From Clusia tigrina (lineage: Eukaryota; Arthropoda; Insecta; Diptera; Clusiidae), in the NCBI GenBank assembly GCA_920105625.2, contig OV050030.1, positions 315,939,289-316,003,288 on the forward strand: a stretch of 64,000 nt of DNA, written 5' to 3'. Positions 46,275 to 58,949 of the stretch are shown in pieces. The notes under the pieces were generated by a model. It saw nothing but the letters and a program-made list of their open reading frames with translations, was not told the DNA's origin and did not search any database. Within the stretch, counting starts at the first letter, position 1, and each line of letters begins with the position of its first letter. The position numbers were made by a program, and so were the translations under genes.

Positions 46275-49020
46275 TCAGTCTAACTCAAGCCCGCTGCTGG
46301 TTGTCGCTCCTGGCGAAATTTCATCTACGTTGGTTAGCTGCTGTTGACGCAATAGCCGCTGTGGGTCACGCTCCTCCTTGCGTAGCGCCACCATTACTTC
46401 TTCAGCGAAGGTTGATACCGCGTTCCATTTAGCGAGTGACTCCAACATTGCAGCCACTATATTTCCTGTGGTCGGTGGTCTGCCTAAGGCTGATCCTAGC
46501 TCCTCTCTCCAGGTTGTGAAGCGTGAGCAGTAAAGCGTCACGTGCCTGGCGCTCTCAAATTCGCCCGTGCATTTTGGACAGTAGGAGGTCTTCTGTTATT
46601 TTGAAATTTGCATTGAAGCATCCATGACCGCTGAGTTACTGCGTCATGTAGTAGTTCAGACTACTATGCTTCCTGTTCACCCATTGGGACACACTGTGAA
46701 TGAGCTGGAATGTCTGCTCCCATATTTCTTGCCACTCTTCAGTGCATCTCCGCCGCTCCTCTAGCCTTCGTTCGGCTGTAGGCCTTACGACCTGTCGACC
46801 GTACAGTCGCCGCTGCTCCAACGCTCGCAAGGCCAGGTTCATTTTTTCAGCAAGGGCGGAAATTCCGTCGTCGGAAATTGCGTCGGTAGACGCAGGTCTG
46901 TTTAAGTGCACTTAAACGTTGCGCTGCGCAAGCGTCTCTGAGATGCGTCATTTTTGCTAATGCCCAGATGGGTGCTGCATAGAGCATCACGGAATCCGTT
47001 ACCGTCGCAAGAAGTTGCCTCCTTCCGTCACGTGGGCCTCCAATATTTGGCAGAATCCGCGCAAGGGCGCGTTGGATTTTAGACCCTTATTTGAGGACCG
47101 CTGCCAGGTGCTCCTTAAACGAGAGCCTCGCGTCGATGCTAACTTCAAGATACTTAATACTTGGCTGCGACATAATATTTTGATTACCGATATCCACCAT
47201 CATCTCCTCTCGCTTTTTCCGCGTGCTTATCGGGACAATCTCAGTTTTTTGAGCAGCAAGTTGCAGGTGCGCTGACTGGAGCCACCTACACACCCTTGCG
47301 ATCGCATCGTAACACACCAACTGCAAGTGCTCAATATGATTGGCCACCATTATCAATGCGATATCATCAGCATGACCAATAATATTCTCGTTTTCCGGAA
47401 TATTCAGCTCCAGGATGCCGTTCTACATAGCGTTCCACAGCATGGGACCTATTACCGATTCTTTAGGAACCCCGCCGGTTATTTGGTAGCACCCTGTTGC
47501 CGAGGTAGCTACCGCTAATGAGCCGCAAATATGTTGGCATTCCTAAAATCTCCAGAGCCTGCAATATATGTCCCCAATTCGCAGAATTGAAGTTTTTCTT
47601 GATATCCAGAGTGACCACCGCACAGTATATTTTTTCGCCACCCTGCCATCTAGTGCCACTCGTCGCATCTCGAGCAATGCCTACTACCGCTCTGATCGCG
47701 TCGACTGTAGACCTCCTTTTCCGAAAACCGAATTGTCAGAGTGCCCTCCTGGACACTCGAATGTCTCCTGCAGTATTTCACAAACGATACGCTCAAGGAT
47801 CTTTCCCACTGTATCCATCATACAAAGTGGACGATAGGAGGATGTCTGAACCGGTGGCTTTCCAGGCTTTAGCAACAGCACCAGCCTCTGCAGTTTCCAC
47901 GCGTCTGGAAAAATGCCTTCTCTGAGACAGGCGTCATACAGCTTTGCGAACAGTTCTGGTCTCGCTCTTATCGCTGCCTTGAAGGCCACATTTGGGACTC
48001 CATCCAAACCAGGAGACTTGTTGTCGTCGACCCGTGATAGAATCGACAATACCTCATCGACAGTGACTATTGGTCCCCTCTATACGTCTGGCGTCACGAA
48101 GGCTCTTATTTCGCTTTGTGAGGAAGAGCGTTTCTACTATGCGCTGCATCAGCTCTGGACATGTAGGCTGAGGCCCTCTGCGACCCTTAACTTTGCACAT
48201 GACTGTTTTATTGCTAGACCCCAATGGTCTTTGTCCGCACTCTCCTATAGCTCTCTGAAGCACATATTTTTACTCTCTGTGATAGCCGCTTTCAGATTCC
48301 TTCTGTGTGCTTTATATTCTGCCTGGAGTTTCTCGAAATTCGGAGTCGATCGAGAGCTGTGCGCCGTCCGTCTTGCGTGATGGCAGCTCTTCCGACGCAG
48401 CAATTTCATCGGTCCACCAGTAATCGGGAGTCCCTGATGTATTGTTGGACCTTCGCGGCATCGCTGCATCATATGCTTCCTTAATGTACTTAGCGATTTC
48501 CGCAGCCATGGTGTTTGCAGTTTCGCCTTCAAAAGACGCTAACTTCCGTTAAAGGACTCCACGTCGAACGCCCCCTTTCGCCAGCCAATTTTTTGCGCCC
48601 TTCGTCGAATGTGTAATGACCTTGCGCATTCAATAGTACTAATTCAAGAAGCGCGAAGCATTCATCAACTAAGCAGCCTCTAGCATTTGTGTAGGCACTG
48701 CCCCAAGTCCGAGACCATGCGTTGAAGTCCTCGGCAATGATTATGGGGAATTTGCCATTCGCTTCTTCCACCAGCGAAGTCATTTCCCCGAACTGTCTCA
48801 GTGTCCAACTTGGGGGAGCGTAGCAGCTTATATGGTAAATGTTCTCCAGTTTCACCCAGGTATAACCACTCTCTTTCTTTGCCATTCTGCTCTGAGGGGT
48901 GGTCTCCCCAATCGCCCAGATAGCTGATCTGCCTGTTTCATCCGCAGACCAGTTTTGGGAATCATTCCTTGCATAAGGCTCCGAAAGTATCGCCACATCT
49001 GCCTTCACTTCATTTTTATA
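46275..49020 (-). pseudogene. LINE-B2 ORF2 (endonuclease, RT, C-terminal region)
   Basis: From 49008: KADVAILSEPYARNDSQNWS and IIIAEDFNAWSRTWGS (endonuclease; SDH part deleted). Then KLQTPWLRKSLSTLRKHMMQ, RT pieces at 48049-47684 (NKSPGLDGVPN, SSYRPLCMMDTVGKILERI) and 47510-47087 (GGVPKESVIGPMLWNAM, IIGHADDIALIMVANHIEHL, IKYLEVSIDARLSFKEHLAA). The C-terminal region follows (46911-46275). Tyr to His in the catalytic box and Gln to Lys in PQGS would disable RT. Frameshifts are shared with LINE-B1 upstream of 47510. Confidence 0.87.
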
Positions 49021-49054
49021 GTGCTTCAGAAGATGATGTGCAGCTTCACAATAA

Positions 49055-50376
49055 TTTAGGTTGAGCTGGACTACTCTCCTACCTCCTTCTTTTGTAATAC
49101 CTCCCGGTGTCGTGATAATTTCATACTGCCCGCTGGATGCGCATCCTTACACAAAGCGCACTTTGCTTCAATTTGGCAATTCGGAGAGACGTGGCCAGCC
49201 TCGCCACACTTTCGGCAGAGTCCAGTTCGATCCACCTCTTTACATCCAGCTGCCTTGTGCCGTAGCCCCAGCACTTATAGCAGCGTTGTGGCGTTACGAC
49301 TTCTGTTAGTCGGCAGCTCGCCCATCCTACACGCAGATATTTTAATGCGAGTGCTTTCTTGGAATCCTCCGCCGGCAGGCTTAAAAAGGCCGTTTGTGCG
49401 CCACCATAGCCTTTTAGCAAGCTTTTAATGGCTTCCACGTCTGGGCGTCGTATGTTCACCTGGACTCGCAGTGCATCGCAGATCTTTTCTTTCGAGGAAA
49501 TATTCGCAACGAGTCCCTTACACTGTAGTGTAACCATGTGCGTGCGTACGTTCACTCAGGCAGAGTCCTTCACCACGCTTTCAATGGCCGTCTGGTATGT
49601 GACCGCGTTTACTTCCTTTGGTCGTTTCAGCTCTATGAGAAGTTCCCCTTTTTGAGTTCGGCGGATAGTTTTCACCTCTCTATTTAATGATTTCAGCTGC
49701 TCACATTCCATCGTTTTTAGCAGTGATTAAAGTCGCATCGGCTTTTGGTCTGATGGCCCTGCCTTTAGACTTAATTTTCTTCTGCACTTTTGTCCATTCT
49801 GCATTGGGTCGGGGCACTGCCGTAGCCTGTTGTTTTGGCGTCGTCACCAGTTTTGTCGAAGCCGGCTTTAACACTGGTTCCGTCGTCAGCTTTAGACCCT
49901 GCTGTTGCATTGTTCCACCGCTCTTTTTGGCCGCGGGAGCGTTTAAAGTAGTGCCTCGCCCCCCAGTCGCCTTTGGACTAATGTTGTACTCCTGCAGGCG
50001 CTTCACGGATTGCGCACACTTTGTCCATAGCGAAGGTTGCGTACTTCCGCTGATCTCCTGTACAGCGTTACCTCTACACTGCCAATGCCTCTCTTTATTG
50101 TGGTAGAGATTTTGTAACGTCTCGACCAGGGTCCACATAGGCTGGTGAATGGATCTGCCGCGTGGGTTGCCACCCATCATAGAAGCCAGCTTTTCCAGAT
50201 TCTGGCCAAGTAAGGTCAACCCGTGGTCGCCTTTCTCATCGTTTGCACATGCTTCATGTATGGAGGTGACGAGCTTGAAGGATCTTGCCCCGCTTCAGGC
50301 ACCAATCTATCCGATGAGCGAGCCATTCTGGAGTTCTTTTCGAATGGGTTTTCGAGAACTGGCTCCATATATATAA
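49055..50376 (-). pseudogene. LINE-B2 ORF1 (Gag-like, CCHC)
   Basis: Longest open pieces are 50219-49701 (LEKLASMMGGNPRGRSIHQP to AEWTKVQKKIKSKGRAIRPK, without the stop seen in LINE-B1) and 49555-49121 (VRTHMVTLQCKGLVANISSK, CYKCWGYG). The knuckles CRKCGEAGHVSPNC and CALCKDAHPAG are in the frame of 49274-49071, after the same frameshift as in LINE-B1. RNA-binding Gag-like protein; inactive. Confidence 0.83.
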
Positions 50377-50673
50377 CTTTCGTACCTACCTCCTAATTTT
50401 TGCGCCCCGAATCAGGCGAATGCTGGACAGTCATAATCCGATCCTGTATTTGTACTTTTTGTAGGTACACAAACCCTTCAAATTATTAATACTACGGATA
50501 AAGTGGATAAATTGGATAAGTCTGTAACTTTTACTTAAACTGTACACAATTTTTATGTTTGTTTGCTTAATTACAGAATTCTTTTAATCGTACGTTTTTA
50601 TGCGAAAAACACAGAATTTTGCTTTTTCTTTTAAAATGTAGTTTCCCCTCAGTAATAATTATTAATTAAATAC

Positions 50674-51430
50674 AAGCAGTTGGATACGGTGTCAATATAA
50701 ACGTAACAAAACCATCGTCACATATAGTCTTGTATATCACAGAGGTTGATTATGAACCACAACTAAAGGAATTGTCAAGGCTGCAGGAATTTTTCCAACA
50801 AACTGCAATTCCATCAATATGATAGCTTTATAGTGGGTTATTGGCCTTGGTCTTAAGTATTGTCATCATCATGGTGATTTTCATCAGATACAGGCAGCAC
50901 CAGAAGCAGCGTGGAAGAGCTCAATCAACTGGTTCACACTAAAATTCACCAATGGAAGAAAGCCCACTGTCAGAATCAACTCCAGACGCCCTACCACAAT
51001 CAGCGCCGCGGCACTCTCGTAGCTTCTGCGTGAACTTGTAGACTTGATTGTTGAACATTCGCTTAAGAATGTTTTTAATATGAAATATTTTAAGTGCTGT
51101 TGAATACTGCAATTTTGATTTCTTTACAATTTATTCTTTGATTCAAGAAAAATAAAAGTTCTTTGCCCTTTGCATAACAACAATTTAAATTCACATTAAG
51201 CAGACGGTAATACGACACTTTTGTTTTGCTGCTATAGTGGCATGATAATATGCTACTCTAGCAAAAATATTGTGCAACTTGCATTAAACTACAATATTGC
51301 TGATTATATGTTTTGTTATGGATTTTATTAACTTATTTTTGTATAAAAAATCAAGAAATGATTTAATAAAGCCACTGCAATTTTGTTTCTTCGTGAATGC
51401 TCAGTTCAAGTACTGAAAATTCAAAACCAC
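50674..51430 (+). other. Unassigned sequence with a possible Env-like C-terminus
   Basis: Starts where LINE-B2 homology ends. A plus-strand frame around 50740-50945 reads ELSRLQEFFQQTAIPSI, a stop, then LLALVLSIVIIMVIFIRYRQ, a hydrophobic segment followed by a basic tail. This resembles the membrane end of an errantivirus envelope protein, but the piece is short. The rest (50960-51430) is A+T-rich with two AATAAA-like signals (51150 and 51366) and may be LTR-derived. Low confidence. Confidence 0.3.
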
Positions 51431-52235
51431 AAATTCAGATTAAAATTTTAGCATTTAATCATCGTGAATTCCGTAGCTCTCCTTTCGTAGCTCTCCTTTG
51501 CTCAGTAAGAGAGGTGGTAGTTCATGGGTCAGGGTAGACAACACTAAGAGAACTTGAAGCTCCACATTAGCGTCGTACCGCCTCCTGATGGTAAGGTTGG
51601 ATGCCTTGGTGACGGTACCAGGATGCGTATTGCTGACCATCGACACCTGGGCATGCACTGAGTGCGCCTGCAGCTGAAACGCCTTTGGGGCCGTCTAAAA
51701 TAAAGGTCCCCTCAGAGGCCGGGGCCTATACCAAACCCCAAGATGTTCAATTTTAACTAAAGCTGTACCCAGGCGACCCCGATGGTGATCGACTACTCGG
51801 ATGGCTTTGACTCGGACTCGCCTTATCTGCTGACGGCGGGAGTTGCGATGTTGGATACTTCAGGAGGTACCGGGTATTGTTGCGACCCCCATATATGGAC
51901 GGCGCATGTGACAACGATGCGGTGGGACAGTCGTGCTGCGAATCCGTGCGTAGTAGAGTATGCTCAGCTCTCGACAGAGTATATATCCAGTACGTGTGTA
52001 TGCCGGTATGCCGTGAAGTGTACACAGAGGAATGCCGATGTGCAAGCGGTATTCTTCCCGCGTATTTGTCGTTTCGTTCAGCGTTTCCTCATACAGCTAT
52101 GACAAATCTAGCACCGATTGCAACACGCTCCTAATACCCATCGCGCACACACAATACACATCATTATATGGACTATATATGGCAAAGTTTGCCCGCACGA
52201 AATGAATATAATTTAACTATATCTCAGTTGCATAT
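51431..52235. other. Unassigned, relatively G+C-rich stretch
   Basis: About 800 bp that I cannot assign. It is richer in G+C than its neighbours. Plus-strand frames of 106 codons (51782-52102) and 85 codons (51877-52134) overlap in different phases; the second has nine cysteines. No conserved domain is recognisable, and the overlap of two frames suggests neither is a real gene. A local duplication GTAGCTCTCCTTT occurs near 51473-51497. Confidence 0.35.
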
Positions 52236-52897
52236 ACTAAATTACGTCAGACTGAAGCATCAATAAATAAGTATAATGAGAAAGATTTGTCATTATTAGG
52301 AGACTTAAATAGTTTGCAAATATTAGGATAGACCGAATGCACCTCAGAGCGTTCAGCTATAGCAAAAATGAATGAAAGCTATGGACTGACCTTCTTTCAA
52401 AATGTTTTACATGAACAGTTCAAAGGAAACATTTTTGCATCTCAGCCTAAGACTCTACAGGAAACAGCTAGTTTAGCAATAGGGTTAGAACAGAGTGGTA
52501 CATCTAGTCGAGTTTTGCATATAAATAGAGGTGATAGAAACAATTATATGCCGAGTACTAAATTCACAAACAGTAACAACAATAGGAATATAAATAATAG
52601 TAAAGTTATGGGTATCCACTAAATGGATTTAAAGGTGCCTGCTAATGGTAACAATTATCGGAGTTATAACCACAATAATCGAGCGAGCAAAAAATTAATA
52701 TAGTGCATAATCAGGGAACGTGCTGGAATCGGACTTCGATTAACACGATATCAGATTTAGCTTCCGATTCCAACAAATGTATCTGATTTGATAAACTGCT
52801 AATTTTTAGTCTATCCAATGTGGCAAATTACATAACAATTAATTGTAAGAATACAAGGGCTAATGTTAATCTTTTGATAGACACATGGTCTGATATA

Positions 52898-53795
52898 GAG
52901 GGTGTTTTTTTTAGACGTGTGGTTTTCAAGCGGAAATAAAACGCATATAATTTAATGCTATGGCCAAGAATTTAGCTTTATTATAAAGATAAGGGTTTGC
53001 TATTATGTTTTAAAAATGATTTCGGGCAAGTGGTCGCCACGGCTGCCTCGAATAAATTCCAGCCGAGAGGCCCAGATTTCGACCACTTTTTGCAGCAATT
53101 GGGGCCGTATGCCAGCAATAATTATATAAGAATATTCTCTTCCAAGGCGTCAATCGTTTTGGGCTGCGACAATCGACTTCACATAACCCCAGAAAAAATA
53201 GTCCAGCGGTGTTAAATCGCACGATCTTGGAGGTCACGCCACAGGCCCACGACCCGAGATAGTACGCTCACCAAAAGTTTTCTTCAATAAATTGATTGTT
53301 TCGTTGGCTGTATGGTATGTAGCGCCGTCTTGTTGGATTCAACATCCTCCAATTTAGGCACGAAAAAGTCATTATTCATGGCTCTATAGCGTTATCCATT
53401 GACTGTAACAGTATGGTCGGCTTCATTTTTGGAAGAAAAATGGACCAATGATTCCCTCTGCCCATAGAGCACACCAAACAGTGACTTTTTGAGCATTTAA
53501 CGGCGTTTCGACAATGGCTTGTGGATTATCGTCACTCCAAATGCGACAATTTTGCTTATCAACGTACCCATTCAACCAAAAGTGAGCTACATCGCTGAAC
53601 AAAATTTTCGAAATTTTCCGAGCCATTATTTTGGTAATAAATTTGCACGATTTGGAAACTTTGTTCAGGAGTAAGTCTATTCATTATGAAATGGCAAACC
53701 AAACTGAGCATAAATCAAGTGACAGCTGCCAAAAGAACCAACTCGGAAGAAAGTATTGCCAGATTGAAAACTACACGTCTAAAAAAAACACCCTT
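52898..53795 (-). mobile_element. Mariner DD41D-3, 898 bp
   Basis: Terminal inverted repeats are GAGGGTGTTTTTTTTAGACG (left) and AAGGGTGTTTTTTTTAGACG (right, minus strand), continuing to about 33 bp, with TA on both sides (52896-52897 and 53796-53797). The minus strand encodes a mariner transposase lacking its DNA-binding half. Two catalytic motifs are separated by 41 residues, so DD41D. Inserted precisely in the Gypsy-D protease. Confidence 0.92.
53010..53685 (-). pseudogene. Mariner DD41D-3 transposase remnant
   Basis: N-terminal MNRLTPEQSFQIVQIYYQNN (from 53685) is joined by deletion and frameshift to ILFSDVAHFWLNGYVDKQNC (first catalytic Asp). It then reads KVTVWCALWAEGIIGPFFFQ to 53423. 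After a frameshift it continues IQQDGATYHTANETINLL (second Asp), a TGA in place of the Trp of the VxWPPRS motif, and RSCDLTPLDYFFWGYVKS (third Asp). All three catalytic residues are present but not in one frame. Confidence 0.85.
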
Positions 53796-53870
53796 TATCT
53801 GTTTGTAGGGAAAGTGATTTTGGAAATAATAAAATAAAAATCAATTATTTCAAATATATCGATCCCAGCG

Positions 53871-54089
53871 CCACCTAGAGTCTAGCCTAGGGCCAGACTA
53901 ACGTCACCAAAAAACTCAAAATTAATTTATCGATGTTATTTGTCATTTTTAATTTTTGTGCGAAAACCGTATTGAAGCTATCGAAATAAAATAAGGCTAT
54001 TGTTTCAAGTAAGGCTACTGGCTTATGGGTATCGAACTGACTTTGACTCAAGACTAAAGCAACGTTATATTGTTGTCAATATGTTTGGG
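53871..54089. other. Unassigned A+T-rich spacer
   Basis: Sequence between the Gypsy-D remnant and the recognisable RTE region. Nothing coding is seen. It may contain the 5' end of the RTE element, which cannot be placed from sequence alone. Confidence 0.4.
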
Positions 54090-56345
54090 TGCATGATGAT
54101 TTCTGCTTATGTGTGCGGCAAAACTACCCCTCATAGAGGCTGTGCGTCGGGCTTGGAACTCACCATGGAAAAATACACTTCACTGAAGACTACCAAAATG
54201 CCTCGCATAAGTTTACCCAATTTTGATTACGAACCCCGCAAACAATGGACAACGATTTAAGGATATGGACCTGGAATGTCTGAACCCTCAATAGGGAAGG
54301 TGCATCTATCCAGCTGGATGACGTCCTCATGAGATATAAGGCTGACGTCACCGCATTACAAGAGATGCAATGGACGGGTCAGGGTTGCTCCAAAAGAGCG
54401 TCCTGTGACGTCAACTACAGCTGCCATGTGGATAGGCACGAATTTGAAGTTGGAATCGCGGTCGGCTAGAGACTACGCCACCTTGTCTCCCGGTTCACAC
54501 CGGTAAATGAACGGCTGGCCACCGTTCGCATTAGTGCGAAGTTCTTCCACATAAGCCTAATTAATTCGAATTGGTCTGACGGAAGAGAAAGACGATGTGA
54601 CTAAGGCTGCTTTCTACGCTCTGCTCGAACAAACATACGAGCGATGCCCCCGCCACGATATTAAAATCGTGCTAGGCGACTTTAACGCCAAGGTGGGCAA
54701 AGAAGGCATATTTAGTCCTACGATCGGAAAATTCAGTCTACACGAACAATGCTCCGATAATGGAATGAGACTGATCGACTTCGCCGCAGCAAGAAACATG
54801 GTAGATAGTAGCACCAGTTTCCAACATATCGATATACATAAGACCACCTGGCTGTCCCCTGATTAACTAATACGAAACCATAATGATCACGTTTTGATAT
54901 ACGGAAGGCACATCGTATATCATCGACTCCGACCACTACCTTGTCGGAGCCAAGGTTCGCATACACTTGTGTGCGGCAAAAAATTTACGGAACACGATAT
55001 AGCGAAAGCTTGATGTTGAAAAGCTCAATCAAAATAGACAGCCCAAATCTTCGCTACTCGACTGTCATACCTGCTTCTACAAAGCCCCCACAACTCGACG
55101 ATATATGCACGCAGTGGAACCACATTTCCCGCTCTTTGCGGGCTGCTGCCGAAGGGGTGCTTGGCTTCCAACGCCAATAACGGAATCAGTGGTACGACAA
55201 CGAGTGTTGCGTCGCTACTGCAGCGATAGACGCAGCGTACCGAGCCACCCATCAGTCAGAGATACAGAGAGATGAGGAGGCACTATAAGCAGTTTTTTAT
55301 GCGCAAGAAGCGCGAGGCGGAAAAGCGCGATTGCGAAGAGATCGAATTGTATGGTAGCAGGAATGAGACCCGAAAATACTTCGAACGAATAAAACGCCTC
55401 ACTAATGGTTAACCGGGGCCTCTTCCTGCACGGACGAACACGGAAACCTGATGACAGATGTCCAGAGCATGCTGACGATATGGAAGTAACACTTCTCGAA
55501 ACTACTGCGCAGCGAAGACGCTAACAATTCCGCCCACGGAGAAGGTGATCGAAACTACCCGGTTGCTGATGATGGCGTTGATCTACCGCCGCCCGACCAT
55601 GACGAAATCTTGAGAGCTATTGCCCGGCTGAAGAACAAAAAGGCCGCACGTACGGATGGCCTACCTGCAGAGCTTTTCCAGACAGGCGGCGAGGAGCTGA
55701 CAAAACGCATGCATATGTTCCTAAGCAGAATATGGTCGGATGAAAGCATGCCCAGCGAGTGGAATCTCAGCGCGCTCTGCCCAATCCACAAGAAAGTCGA
55801 TCCCACACAATGCACCAACTACCGAGGGATAAGCTTTTTTAGTATCACATACAAGGTTCTATCAAGAGTACTATGTGAAAGATTGAAGCCCACCGTCAAC
55901 ATCTTGATTGGACCTTATCAGTGTGGCTTCAGAACTGGTAAATCCATCATCGACCAGATATTCACATTACGATAACTCCTGGAGAACACCCGAAAAAAGC
56001 AGATCGACACCAACCACCTTTTCGTCGATTATAAATCTGCATTTGACGGCACGCTCAGGGATCACTTATATGCCGCTATATCTGAATTTGGCATCCCTGC
56101 AAAGCTCATCCGACTTTGCAAGATGACATTAACCAACACCACCATCGCAGTAAGAATTGGTAAGGTTCTTTCCGCCAGTGGTACTCGCAGAAAAAGACGT
56201 CCTAATCTCCGTTGGACGGACCAAGTCGACGATGACCTGAGCGAGCTTCGCATTTCTAACTGGCGCGCGCAGAGCAGAGGCGAATGGCGTAACATTTTGG
56301 TAACGTTTAAATACCGACCGTCGGTTGTAGTGCCAGCTAAGAAGA
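54090..56345 (+). mobile_element. RTE-type LINE, internally deleted, ending at (AT)n
   Basis: Plus-strand LINE with a single ORF type: endonuclease (LRIWTWNV, VTALQEMQWTGQG, KIVLGDFNAKVGKEG) and RT ([48 protein letters not shown]). About 56155 the sequence jumps from [12 protein letters not shown] to [20 protein letters not shown], the C-terminal signature of RTE ORFs (RWxDQVxxDL), so the catalytic FxDD region is deleted. The end runs into GAAGAAGATATATA and a long (AT)n array; RTE elements characteristically end in short tandem repeats. Stops and frameshifts throughout. Confidence 0.85.
54240..56325 (+). pseudogene. RTE ORF (APE endonuclease and RT)
   Basis: Open pieces: 54597-54866 (TKAAFYALLEQTYERCPRHD, GDFNAKVG, NGMRLIDFAAARNMV, KTTWLSPD), then the SDH-like region in broken frames near 54925. 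RT is open at 55610-55975 (MRAIARLKNKKAARTDGLPA, SEWNLSALCPIHKKVDPTQC, PYQCGFRTGKSIIDQIFTLR). From 55990 [20 protein letters not shown] continues in another frame. The deletion at 56155 removes the catalytic Asp pair. It normally nicks target DNA and copies element RNA; inactive here. Confidence 0.82.
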
Positions 56346-57430
<1,085 letters not shown>

Positions 57431-57465
57431 TATATATATATTATTATATATATTATTTTATATAT

Positions 57466-57547
<82 letters not shown>

Positions 57548-57580
57548 TTATATATATTATTTTATATATATTATATATAT

Positions 57581-57652
<72 letters not shown>

Positions 57653-57775
57653 TACTCGTATATATATTATATGTATAGGCATATGTATATGCGAAGTCGT
57701 TTGAATATGTATATGTATTAATATATGTGTATGTATATGGATATGTACGAGTATATGTATATGTACATACACGCC
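57431..57775. repeat. (AT)n and (TATATG)n arrays
   Basis: AT dinucleotides with ATATTATTTTATAT-like interruptions to about 57655, then TATATG hexamers to about 57770. No gene. Confidence 0.93.
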
Positions 57776-58733
57776 ACCCGATCGCAAGCGGCAAGCAGTA
57801 AGCAGTCGTAGTGCAAATCAATATCTGCAACAATAACAACAGTACAGCGACCGAAGGTGGAACACGGAGGAAAACGAGAGAGCACCACACACATGCGAAC
57901 CCATCGTAAGCACAAAACAGTAAGCAGGCGGAGTATAAATAAATATCTGCAATAACAACAACAAGACGACAACAACCACACTACATCCAACGGCAGCGGT
58001 CAAACCGCACTGACTGCAGGCAACAACTCTGCTGGACAACTAGAGATTTTACAACGAGGTGGTTGACCAGCAGAAGGTGAAGATCATAAAAGACAACTGG
58101 ACCAAAATAACAAGAAGCACTGATTCCATGGCAAGCTTTTGCTATATAAGCGGAGTATCCCGGACAGTGAGTCTTTTTGATTCAGCATCGTTCAGGAAGT
58201 ATACAACGCACCAAGCTCCTGCAGACACTGGTAGTGATTACAAACAGCATTGACAATAAATAAAACGCAAACAGAACCAGGAGTTTATGGTTTTGACCGA
58301 CTTTCCCTGGGACACATACGCAACATAGACAGAGCCAGGAGTTTATGGTTTTGACCGACTCTCCCTGGGACACATAGGCAATATTAACAGAGCCAAGAGT
58401 TTATGGTTCTGACCTACTTTCCCTGGGAGACATACGCAACATAGACAGAACCACGAGTTTATGGTTTTGACCAACTCTCCATGGGACACATAGGCAACAC
58501 AAACAGAGACAGGAGTTTATGGTTTTGACCGACTGTCCCTGTAGACTAGCACAGACCACTGACACTACCACGAACACAAAGACAGAGTAGAGTAGCAATA
58601 AAATATAAATATATATGTATAGGAAATAGCTAGTAATTTTGAAAATAAAGAAACAAATACAACAGCGATTAAATTTTTGTAAGCGACTCTGGAACCCGCT
58701 GAGTATTTACCCCAGCGAATTCGAGTCGTTACA
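57776..58733 (+). repeat. 5' LTR of Gypsy-E (left edge uncertain)
   Basis: The right end is TCGAGTCGTTACA at 58733. Its last 60 bp (GAACCCGCTGAGTAT..ACCCCAGCGAA) match the ends of the two solo LTRs (46000-46044), so it is a diverged member of that LTR superfamily. AATAAA signals lie near 58255 and 58600. It contains five 58-bp tandem units. The left end does not match the TGTGACGAGC start of the solo LTRs and merges with simple repeats, so it may be truncated. Confidence 0.65.
58271..58555 (+). repeat. 58-bp minisatellite, five units, inside the LTR
   Basis: GAGTTTATGG occurs at 58281, 58339, 58397, 58455 and 58513, exactly 58 bp apart. Each unit continues TTTTGACC.ACT.TCCCTGGGA.ACATA.GCAA. 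Units alternate between CATACGCAACATAG and CATAGGCAA...AAC endings, a hint of a two-unit higher-order repeat. Confidence 0.95.
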
Positions 58734-58734
58734 G

Positions 58735-58752
58735 TGTCGCCCGAGCAGGAAC
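58735..58752 (+). promoter_or_regulatory. Primer-binding site of Gypsy-E
   Basis: TGTCGCCCGAGCAGGAAC one base after the LTR differs at a few positions from the tRNA-Lys primer site TGGCGCCCGAACAGGGAC. Its position confirms the LTR end. Confidence 0.6.
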
Positions 58753-58949
58753 TAATAAAAAAAAGGAAGTTCAACTCATCGGACATTAAAACAGAAGTTC
58801 AATGCATAGATATCCTAGGCAATAAATCCACAGAGTGACAGAGAACTACGTCTATCTACGCAGTCACGCAGAGGAGTGCCGAATTAGCATCAGCTTAAAA
58901 CACACACACACCCATTGTCGTCATCATCATCTAAGGCGAGCACAGGATA

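Larger units (their letters stand above)
46106..50673 (-). mobile_element. LINE-B2: nearly full-length R1-clade LINE
   Basis: Minus-strand LINE-B with 5' UTR (from 50673), ORF1, ORF2 and 3' UTR ending in an A-tail at 46106. It shares with LINE-B1 the loss of the endonuclease SDH segment, the frameshift after CYKCWGYG, and DFNAW preceded by Glu. Unlike LINE-B1 it retains the RT catalytic region, with HADD in place of YADD, but lacks 34 bp near 47493. The outer 850 bp (46106-46955) is almost identical to 36053-36887. Confidence 0.9.
52236..53870 (+). mobile_element. Gypsy-D gag-protease fragment, split by a mariner
   Basis: Gag C-terminal part (52236-52620) reads ASINKYNEKDLSLLGDLNSL, FKGNIFASQPKTLQETASLA and an Asn-rich tail. 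The start of a protease follows at 52836-52897 (ANVNLLIDTWSDI, with Trp where Gly is usual). The frame is interrupted by the mariner at 52898-53795 and continues on the other side (SVCRESDFGNNKIKI) when the insertion is ignored. No LTR or RT is attached. An errantivirus-like element by the Gag style. Ends are diffuse. Confidence 0.68.

Noticed and set aside
58271..58555. CRISPR-like regularly spaced repeats (58-bp period)
   Set aside because: Units are contiguous tandem repeats without unique spacers, inside an LTR of a eukaryotic retrotransposon.
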